NCBI GenBank assembly: GCA_016648135.1
Contig: JADDOH010003995.1
Location: 1-64,000, forward strand
Source of the DNA: Agrypnia vestita
Taxonomy: Eukaryota > Arthropoda > Insecta > Trichoptera > Phryganeidae
Direction of reading: 5' to 3'
Length of the DNA stretch: 64,000 bases
The notes under the pieces are model-generated. The model saw only the letters and a program-made list of their open reading frames with translations, searched no databases and was not told the DNA's origin. This document shows positions 55,906 to 64,000 of the stretch, one piece after another. A program made the translations under genes and the position numbers. Positions within the stretch are counted from its first letter, which is position 1, and each line of letters begins with the position of its first letter.

Positions 55906-56069
55906 ATAAAGTTTATGTTAGCATTTTATTGATTGAATTGGCGTTTACATTATAGATGATCAAGAAATTCTGATTTTCTCGAAACTAGTAGTGAAAGAAT
56001 CAATTTATTTTTAAAAATTTAAGTAGAGATAAAATAGTAAATATAATTAAATATTTTAAATAAACGATA

Positions 56070-56330
56070 AATCCTTCGAATTCCATTTGAAAGCATTTCA
56101 ATTGGAATTTCTGCAGGATTTTTATCATTTTATTTGACTTGTATTAAAGCGAATGAATTTTCATAATCTGTATAAGTTACCGCAATTACACTTTTTGCAA
56201 AAAATAAGGCATTTAAATATTTAATAAAATGCAAACATTGATATTTTCGACCCACTATGAAGGCAGGAATCAACTTGCAAAAATTTTGCTACTAGCTAAG
56301 ATACACCCTGTAGGCATACGGGAAACATGT
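56070..56330 (+). mobile_element. Foldback family F, copy 2 (one arm)
   Basis: ATCATTTTATTTGACTTGTA, GAATGAATTTTCATAATC and GAAGGCAGGAATCAACTTGC match the right half of 53556-54008 and of 60520-60935. It ends with AGATACACCCTGTAG, matching the AGATACGCCTTGTAT end of copy 3. Confidence 0.6.
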
Positions 56331-56389
56331 GTGTAATATTACCGTACAATAAAAACGATATTAAAAATCCGATAGGTATTATGAATTAT

Positions 56390-56745
56390 TTTCAGATTTG
56401 GCAATGTCCACCAGAGAAGGCTTTTGTGTGACGATTTCGGGACATACGCGCCGCCACTAATTGTCCCCCACCCGCCCGGAGCCCGGACCCTCGCGGTCCG
56501 TGAACACCAGAGTGGCACTTGGCCAAACTTCTAATGTCCTCCTTCATAACCATTACCGTACTGCGGCCTGGACCGGCTAACAGCATCAGTAGCGCTCTGA
56601 CCCGGACCAAACTGTTATGGTTGAAAGATCTCGGCCCGAATCACAGAGCGGTCCTCGAGCCTCGGCCCGGCGCCCCGTCGGCGAGCTGCGGGAATTTCGG
56701 AGCCCGACAATGGGAGATGCCGTAACTCGGTGGATATTGCCTTAA
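56390..56745. other. GC-rich island with frames on both strands, unassigned
   Basis: About 330 bp are far richer in G and C than the flanks (CCCCACCCGCCCGGAGCCCG, GCCTCGGCCCGGCGCCCCGT). Open frames of 68-72 codons exist on both strands, as expected from composition. It resembles the island at 36480-36725 in composition. An exon, a conserved non-coding element or contamination by a compositionally different insertion are all possible. Confidence 0.35.
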
Positions 56746-57198
56746 TTTTGCGTATTTCAGAAACGGGTGCTGTATGACATCTTTATTTCAATGTTCTATC
56801 GGTGTGCTCCGTGCTTTATTCACGTGTGTATGTGTTCGCAGTTGGGTAGTTGACTCAGTGGCTCAGTGAATTTATACATTTTATAAATAATTAATTGAAA
56901 CTTTAAGAATCACCATGGCACAACATCATTATACATACTTGGGAGTTGAATGTACGATACATTGTTGTCGCAAAACAAATTTCAAGTAAGGAACATGCCG
57001 AAATACGAAAAGTTTAAGAAAGTCCTCGATTTGTGATGAATTGTAACATTGCCCACATGTCTCAAATGGTTGGTGTAATAAAAAAAATTACTACTTCTGA
57101 ATGGTTTCTGCTTTTATACTTTAATTTAGCTTGTAAATACTCCTCCCATAAGCTTGAGCTTTGGCTCATATTATGGGGAGTATAATGTCTGTAAAATG

Positions 57199-57236
<38 letters not shown>

Positions 57237-57375
57237 ATAATATTTTTAAAACTCCTGGTCGAATTCAATAAATGAAAATGGAATATTTTAAACATTACAA
57301 ATTTTCTATTAATAAAGCTGAAAATGATATTTCTAACTTTGATAATGTCAATCATCATTAATTACATTCTTAAGA
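56746..57375. other. Intervening AT-rich sequence with a hairpin and TA microsatellite
   Basis: ACTCCTCCCATAAGCTTGAG with CTCATATTATGGGGAGT (57139-57182) form an imperfect hairpin. A (TA)n microsatellite lies at about 57205-57232. Confidence 0.5.
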
Positions 57376-57377
57376 CC

Positions 57378-57832
57378 GGCGCCACACTGCGCAGATCTTC
57401 CGTCGCGTAAAATCGGCAAATCAAATAGGTCGACCGATCGTCCGCGCAGTGTGTTTGATAAGCATATATTGGAACGTATTCAGAAATAAGGAATATTGCA
57501 ATTTCTGTATCTTGAGAGTTATTGTATAACATTGTGATGCCACCAATTTTTACTTAAAACTTTGACTCTAAAAATTAAACATAAGCGTTAAGTTACTCAC
57601 AATTATTAATAATGAGCTTTCTAATTAAATTAATTTATTTCAAACCTGTCAAACTTAAAACTTCAAAATTGGCGGCATTAGATTACAATTATGTAATAAC
57701 TGTCAAGATACAGAAATAGCATAGCAATATTGCTTACTTCAGAATACAGCCGATTGTATGGAAAGAAATGTAGTGGCGCTCCGCGATAGAAAAGTTGCGA
57801 CGGAAGATCCGTGTAGTGTAGCGCCGACCTAA
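57378..57832. mobile_element. Foldback MITE with GGCGCCACACTGCGCAGATC ends
   Basis: The left end and the complement of the right end (GGCGCTACACTACACGGATC) agree over about 30 bp and share CTTCCGTCGC. The inner parts also pair: GTTATTGTATAACATTGTGA ... CCACCAATTTT on the left with the complement on the right. No open frame. A related internal fragment lies at 4610-4720. Target duplication not evident. Confidence 0.7.
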
Positions 57833-58690
57833 AACTTTATTTGTGATTTTAAAGTAGGTATACTGCCTGTCTACGGGTGTAAGAATCTATTTAATTTAAA
57901 TTTTAAAGGAATATATTTGCATTAAAAAATATTCCAAAATATTCTACAAGTTAAAGCTAAAATGGTTATACTAATCGAACATGGCACGTGTATTATATTA
58001 CCCACGTATAAAATATATTTAATGGCTAGTTTTATGGCCATTTTTAAAATATATATTTTGTCAAATCGTATTTCATACATGTCATTTCATCCCTCATGTA
58101 TAGCAAAAGCACAGATTCTTCATGATATCAAGCATATATATTTTAATTTTATTCTTCAATTTTACTTCGATACTTCAAATTTAAGTTCATGTAAATCTAA
58201 ATTAATAAATTTCGAAAAAATAAATAGATATAAATATAAAATTGTATAATATACTCGTAATTAAAACAGAAATTTACTAAGGCGTTGGTAAGTCAGATTC
58301 CTTCGATTTACCAGTGTTGTTACAGATTTTTCGTACATAATATTTTTTTTTAATTCTTACTGTTTTTTTTTTGTTTTTTAATTTTAAAATAACAAAATCT
58401 TTAATTATTAATTATTATTCAAAAAGCGTAAACAATCATATCGGATACAGAAATCACAATAATTAGAAAATCATATTTGAAATGTACTCTTATGGATTTT
58501 TATTTTTTATTTATTATTTTTAAGCATTTTTACAAAATAAATAAATATTTATTCACATACTGATGAAGAACCTTGAATATCCATCAACACATTTACGCAT
58601 CATGCCGCTCAACTCTAACACTTAAGTACTTCGACGCTCTTTTCAAATGTTTGTTTTAAAACGCTGCACGCCTCTGTTGAGAGTTTGTAT
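57833..58690. other. AT-rich stretch, nothing recognised
   Basis: A 95-codon plus-strand frame at 57962-58249 is AT-rich and hydrophobic, without a motif. I do not call it a gene. Confidence 0.4.
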
Positions 58691-58839
58691 AGTCTTTACG
58701 TCGAGTGAAACAAATATTCGTCTGTCTTCTTCCAGGCACAATCTCCTATTACACGTACAGTAAGTATTTGTTGTTAAATACCACAAAATTGACATAATGT
58801 GGCTTATAATGATGCACATAACGCTTTCATGTCCTTTCG

Positions 58840-59085
58840 TCGTCCTCATCATTAATGGCTCCACAGCCCATTGTCGGCCTTTGCCTCCTCCAACATTCCT
58901 CTCCATCTTCCTCTATCCTGACATGTACTACTACAATTCCTGGTGCTTATAGTTTTCACGTCTTTCGGCACTCCATCCATCCATCGGAGTTTGGATCTAC
59001 CAACTCTGCTTACCTTGGGGCTATGTGTAGAGAACCTTTTTTGGCATTCTCTCTTCACTCATTCTACGTGCCCTGCCTATAGCCT
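58840..59085 (-). pseudogene. RTE/BovB-like LINE C-terminus (second subfamily)
   Basis: The minus-strand frame 59058-58852 reads VSRVGRSKLRWMDGVPKDVK, then CQDRGRWRGMLEEAKADNGL. This matches the typical ending GRP-x-x-RW-x-D-x-V-x-x-DL ... A-x-DR-x-x-W-x-x-x-V-x-EAK-x-x-x-GL of RTE/BovB-type polymerases. It differs from the 55127 family, so at least two RTE-like lineages contribute. Only about 70 codons are left; the upstream part and clean frame are lost beyond 59085. Confidence 0.6.
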
Positions 59086-59124
59086 CCCTATTTTGTTTGT
59101 ATTATGTTGGACTCATTTTAAATA

Positions 59125-59460
59125 TTATTTATTTATTTATTTATTTGTTTACGCCCATTAGGCTTTTACATAAAGAGTATAAAATAAATTTCAAAAAGCA
59201 CATACATTAAAAGTTTCAGGAATAGCACCAAATCATGAGTATAAAAATTAAAAATGTAGAGTAGGTAACGAGCAGCAATGCGTATAGGCTTTTACATAAA
59301 AAAATATATCATAAAATTAAAAAGAACATACATTAAACAATATAAATTACAAGTAGCAAATTATTAAAAGTACCAGGAATAGCACCAAAACATGAGTACA
59401 GAAATTAAAAATATAAAGTACAAAGCGGCAATGTGTACGAAAAATATATATTACCCACCA
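59125..59460. repeat. TTTA microsatellite and diverged tandem duplication
   Basis: TTATTTATTTATTTATTTG (59127-59145) precedes TAGGCTTTTACATAAAGAGT. A second, related unit starts at 59285 (TAGGCTTTTACATAAAAAAA). Both contain AGGAATAGCACCAAA.CATGAG, about 125-160 bp apart. The beginning resembles LINE 3' tails. Confidence 0.6.
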
Positions 59461-60515
59461 TTACATATTAACAGCTGAAGTCAGTAACGAAGCAGTATTG
59501 CCTCTTTAAGTATAAACTTTACTTTCTCCAGACTGTCGACGAAAATGTCAATCATGCAACCATATTCATTACAAGTTCCCAATATTCTGTGTATCACAGA
59601 ATTTGATTGATAATTAGTAATGCAATTGTTGCGATGGAATGTGACAATTTGTTGTAGATCTCCTCATTGTATCGTATTATCCAAACTCCGTTTATCTATA
59701 CTGGACCGAGTATTTTTATTTCGAATACATGGCGAGACATTTCATCCTTTCCGTCTTATAGATTGTAGTAACTTTTGTTTTTCTTGACAGAATTCGGGAT
59801 GCGAATGTCTTCTCAACAAATATCTCCTCTCAAACCGAAGAAGTATTTATTTACCACTGTGTTTGATTTCGGTTGACGTGTCGTTTGCATTGTGCACTAT
59901 TCATCCTAGGTAGGTGAAATTATTAATTTCACTTCATCGTTCAGAAATCACTTGTTAAATATTCTGGACTGCTCTGTCAGTAAGTACCTCACTTGTCCGT
60001 GTTGAAGCAAGCATCAGTGCTGGTAGCACTAATATCTCGGTCTAAGCCATAATGTCTCGGTAATAAGGTCTTGCAATAACACCCCAAATTTGAACTGAAT
60101 AGTTTTCCTGAAAGCTCCACTAGTCTGAACGTTTATGAATGAGTTAAATGAACGAAGTAACGATTATTTCTCACGAGATCGTTGTCGACTGTATTGCTGG
60201 ACAGTTGTTGTATTTGCCTATCATAAGCTTTAGCAGAATGAACCTTGCAACTTGTGATAAAAATAAGGGATATTAACTAATTGCTTGTAGGATAAACTGT
60301 CCAACTGTCATAGTCATTCTGGTTCAGAAGCGTATATCGAGGGTTTCCGGTCTGTCTTTGTCTCTTTTCATTAAGTTCCAGCTTAATAGTATGGTTCATA
60401 TAATATGTACATTTGTGTTTTAATCAGGTCCATGCAGTCAGTTTATTGAAATATGAGCCCAACGTTAACAAACGTTTTGGAAAAAATCGATATTAAATGG
60501 AAGTTTGTATATATA
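59461..60515. other. Stretch without a supported gene
   Basis: No repeat match or frame of interest. Confidence 0.4.
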
Positions 60516-60519
60516 TATA

Positions 60520-60935
60520 TAGGGTGTAACAGAGCTAGTCCACAATACTTCATAGATAGGTAGATCGATCCTGCTTTAATTATAAGTTGAAATTTAATTC
60601 TTTGAATTTCTACTCATAATTAAATCAATTCAGTCGAATTCCAATTGGAAAAAAAATAAATTGGATTTTCGGCAAGGTTTTTATCATTTTATTTAACTTG
60701 CATTGAAACGAATGAATTTTTCGTAATCGGTATAAGTTACTGTAATGATAGTTCCACATTTTGTAAATATAAAATAAATAGGAATATTGGAAAAAATGCA
60801 AATATTGATATTGCATAATACCATAATTATTTATATAAGTCATAAATGGTTGAATATTTTCATCTCATAATCAAGGCAGGAATTCACCTATAAATTCGCC
60901 TATTGTGACTAGATACGCCTTGTATATTACGATGT
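60520..60935. mobile_element. Foldback family F, copy 3
   Basis: Starts TATAGGGTGTAACAGAGCTA and ends AGATACGCCTTGTATA, giving short inverted ends. The right part (GAATGAATTTTTCGTAATCG, TAAGTTACTGTAATGATAGT, ATAATCAAGGCAGGAATTCA) matches 53795-54008 closely. The left part is not its inverted copy, so this may show the unfolded parental form. Confidence 0.6.
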
Positions 60936-60961
60936 CTCGAAATCTGAATAATATATATATA

Positions 60962-61129
60962 TTTTTTTTTTTTAAATAGAGACGCGAGTACGGACAAAGT
61001 GTTGCATCAATATAAACTAAATGCTTGTGCTATGAAAATAGGACTAATTTATCGATGTCCTGAAATGGGGCTCGAACCTCAATCACTAATCACTAGGCGA
61101 GCGTGATGACCGTTACACCAACCAACTAC
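60962..61129 (-). mobile_element. tRNA-derived SINE, third full-length copy (diverged)
   Basis: T-run, AATAGAGACGCGAGTACGG, TGTGCTATGAAAATAGGACT, then the tRNA-like head (GGGGCTCGAACCTCAATCAC and ACTAGGCGAGCGTGATGACC). The B-box is altered. Same minus orientation as the other copies. Confidence 0.65.
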
Positions 61130-62690
61130 ACAATTGTATACATAGATTGATGATTTTGATAGAAATATTAGGAGATACATAGATAATATTACCTATTTCT
61201 ATTCACTTCGAGGAAATTCTAGTCAAGTAAAGCTTAATCAAAGTGCTAACAGCAGGCCGCTGATCATTATAAATTTTTAGATATTTCTTAAATTTTTTTA
61301 TTATTTTTATTGCATGTTGCATACACGTATGGGTACAGCTATACTTTTCATTTTTCCTTTTTGCTTTTGTGATTTTAATTTGTATCTAAATACCTAAATA
61401 TGTTTTCTCCTGAAAGATTTTCCCTAGAATTAATATATTCAGAGTAAATAATTAAATTAATCTTATTATAAAAACGTCAAGAATATTTCACAATTTATTA
61501 TAAATCTCATTTATTTAGGGTATCCTCATCCCCATTAATAATAATTATGAATATCTTTCCGTAACTTACCATCCAATAGCTGACCTCATTTCGTTAAAAT
61601 TAGTATGATTTTAAAATTGTTATTATATACAATGAAAACATTGACTTTCTTAATAGGATACTCAGAACAAGATTTTTAAATATTTAATTTTTTTAATACC
61701 TCAGTTTAATGAAAATTTAAACTAATGAGTGCATCCATTACATGGTATATCAGATGTCATAGGTATTAATCATTAATCAAATAACTATTCTATAAAAAAA
61801 TGTCCGTCCCTGAGACTACAAGATGGCTAAAATATTAATGAGATATAAGAAGCCAAAACAAGCATAATTCTGTTTTTAAAAATGACCATCACTAACGTTA
61901 TCAAGACGCTACGCTACACTATAGCTAGCTATTTTATTAATTAAGACATCCTTAGGCACTTATATGACATAACACTTTATATACTGTTTATTATGTACCT
62001 ATCACAAAAGTAATAAAATCGTCACGTAGTAATAGGTATTGTGAATAAGAAAAAAAAATTGTAAAATTCCTTCAGCTTTGAAATAGTCACAAAATATTCT
62101 TATTTAGTAAGGCCTTGAATCGCTTATCTCAATAATTTGGGTGCAAAAGCTTACATACTAAATGAGTACTGCACACAAGACAAAACATCATACATCACGA
62201 CGTGACAGGATTCGAATACAAACGCTACATGAATCTCATTGAAAACATAAATAACTGTTCCTTCAACATCCTTTGAGTCTGTCAGCATACCTTCTCTGAA
62301 TGTAAACACCTAATTTCAAGTTCAATTTTGCATTCTAAGATCCTACATACTTGCAATCAATTAAGAAAATATTCATAAAAATTGTATATTTTTTTAAATA
62401 ATCAATTTTTATTTATTAATGATTACATAATAAATACAATAGGGGCATTTCCATTTTTATATTTATGTAAATTAAAGCGTTACATAAAAAAGTATGGAAG
62501 ATTTTGTGATAAAAACAACATTTATTTAGATAGATTTTGGAAGCCTCACACAGGAAAAATATTTATATATTTATGGAAAACATTTATGGAAGTCTATGTC
62601 ATGGGAATTACTAATGTTCGACCATAGATGGCTAAATCATAGTCCCTTAAAATATTTGAATGAAGACAGATAAATAACATACATCCTATA
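61130..62690. other. AT-rich stretch, nothing recognised
   Basis: An 81-codon plus-strand frame at 62382-62627 is AT-rich and shows no domain. No repeats of this window are present. Confidence 0.4.
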
Positions 62691-62694
62691 CACA

Positions 62695-62940
62695 ACTTTC
62701 AAAAATTTGATAATATGTGAATATTCTTATGGTGGACTTGGTGAACGTTGCATTGTGAAAAGTGGTTATTTAAGCCAGCTAATATGGGGTTTAAGCCCTG
62801 TGGCCACTCTATAAAAGCTTCCAAACATATGTCCCATACAAAAAGCTTCGTCCCTGTAAGACTTCTATAATTTATCTTAATTAATAATTATCGCTCTGTG
62901 GACAAAATCCAGCAATGTGTTCTTAGACATAATATAAAAA
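62695..62940 (+). repeat. Dispersed repeat family R, copy 12
   Basis: ATGGTGGACTTGGTGAACGT, TTTAAGCCAGCTAATATGGG, AAGCTTCGTCCCTGTAAGAC and TTCTATAATTTATCTTAATT appear in family order, ending with the outer end GTGTTCTTAGACATA. Confidence 0.7.
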
Positions 62941-62990
62941 ATATATATCTATATATATATATATATATAATATATATATATATATATAAA
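62941..62990. repeat. TA microsatellite
   Basis: About 40 bp of nearly pure TA/AT directly beyond the family R end. Confidence 0.85.
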
Positions 62991-63100
62991 AATATTACAA
63001 AATAAATTGCATACTTGTATATCATATACATGAGTAGTTATAAATCAAATATCTAATTATTGTCGATTTGCCTAATAAGATTCTGACATTTAGTTTGAAA

Positions 63101-63315
63101 TTTACCTTCATCTTTAAACCTCTATGGTCATTAAAGAATGAAAATCCTTGGTAAAAGTACTGAAAAATGAAAGAAATATTCTACTAAGGTTCAGTTAAGT
63201 TAATTTAAGTTAAGTTAATTTACCTTCATCTTTAAACCTCTATGGTCATTAAAGAATGAAAATCCTTGGTAAAAAAAAGTACTGAAGAATGAAAGAGATA
63301 TTCTACTAAGGTTCA
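63101..63315. repeat. Tandem duplication, two units 118 bp apart
   Basis: TTTACCTTCATCTTTAAACC starts units at 63101 and 63219; both run to TATTCTACTAAGGTTCA with few differences (an added AAAA and three substitutions). AAGTTAATTTAAGTTAAGTT lies between them. Confidence 0.85.
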
Positions 63316-64000
63316 AATACAGTCATATTCCGAATTGACCTCGATCCATTGCTAAAATATCTCTACACATCACTGAAGAATACGTTGTATATTTGCAGTA
63401 CAGCATATTATTGATAAATTGAATATGTAAATGGTAATCTTTCATAGCTAGCGAGGTGCTGATTACACTAATGATTTGAAATCACAAAGTGCCAACGGTG
63501 TTATTCCGTTTATACTTGGTCATTATATCGATATTTACCACACACTAAGAAGTCATTTTAAAGCGCAGTGAACTCCGGGTGTTCAAACAATACAATGTAC
63601 AACGCTCAAACAATGCAATACAAATACAGAAAAGTCAATGTTGGACTTAAGACCAGTTTCGTACTGAAGTAATAAATTGAAACTGAAATCTAGTAATGAG
63701 TAATGCACGATATCTGACTTAGAAAAAAATTCAACACATTTTGAATAAAAAATGGAATTATGATATAATTTTGTTCCAGAATATAAAATCACTCCGGACG
63801 GCTTCGCACGTGGAGATTTTTATTAACTTTTAGTCATATTTTATCAATTTGTTTATTAACCTTGACATATAGATATATGTCATCCTAGACTTTTTTATAG
63901 AACTTTTTGAGTGCTATAACCTCTGTATAGAAAGTATGTGAATATATCTTACCATTAAGGGGGGGGTAAAGTTAATTCGTACAAAAAAAGGCATGTTTTT
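63316..64000. other. AT-rich stretch to the window end, nothing recognised
   Basis: No supported frame or repeat. A G-run (63959-63966) and A-runs near the end are unremarkable. Confidence 0.4.

Noticed and set aside
57962..58249. 95-codon plus-strand open frame
   Set aside because: Hydrophobic, AT-driven composition, no domain, no start or splice context that stands out.

Overview
This 64 kb window is AT-rich eukaryotic nuclear DNA, most likely from an insect and probably a moth or butterfly. The pointers are poly-A/T rich intergenic sequence, many short motifs of the GTAGGTACCTAC type (for example near 24364, 24604, 41890 and 53027), a mariner transposon, RTE-type and jockey-type LINE remnants, a Penelope-like element and tRNA-derived SINEs. 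The species assignment is inference. No bacterial operon, rRNA gene, CRISPR array or intact host gene was recognised. The only long open frame that reads like an ordinary protein and is not clearly a transposon is on the minus strand at 42664-43179; it may be one exon of a larger gene.

Layout. 1-6.5 kb: AT-rich DNA with a TTAA-flanked MITE (917-1705), a broken RTE 3' end and two copies of a repeat called here family R. 6.5-17.8 kb: mostly featureless, with two LINE C-terminal remnants, one SINE and several hairpins. 17.9-19.3 kb: a decayed Penelope-like element (RT motif inside a foldback, then a GIY-YIG endonuclease). 20.5-22.5 kb: a pogo-like DNA transposon with TA duplication, TIRs and nine copies of a 16-bp motif, split by an RTE insertion whose 5' part is inverted. 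22.9-26.1 kb: family R, two SINEs, a 240-bp tandem array and a 2 x 191-bp palindrome carrying two outward-facing tRNA-like sequences. 27.6-34.4 kb: family R, a 118-bp tandem array, a probable solo LTR and a MITE nested in family R. 35.6-41.6 kb: RTE and jockey-like LINE pieces (one split by a MITE), a second LTR candidate, a GC-rich island and hairpins. 42.6-43.2 kb: the unassigned open frame. 44.4-49.4 kb: LINE and Penelope remnants and a TIR MITE. 49.48-50.78 kb: a full-length mariner with identical 29-bp TIRs but a broken transposase. 51-64 kb: GC-richer unclassified repeats, three members of a foldback family, RTE 3' ends, another foldback MITE, a SINE and tandem duplications.

Together the window reads as an intergenic or long intronic region built by several rounds of transposon insertion and decay. 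Insertions are nested: RTE within pogo-like, MITE within LINE, MITE within family R, and SINE tail within RTE. All transposon coding regions seen are broken, so any mobility would depend on enzymes encoded elsewhere. The items most worth a second look are the 16-bp motif array of the pogo-like element, the tRNA-like palindrome, the high-density family R, and the open frame with its splice-donor-like site. Exact boundaries come from reading by eye and may be off by a few bases to tens of bases.
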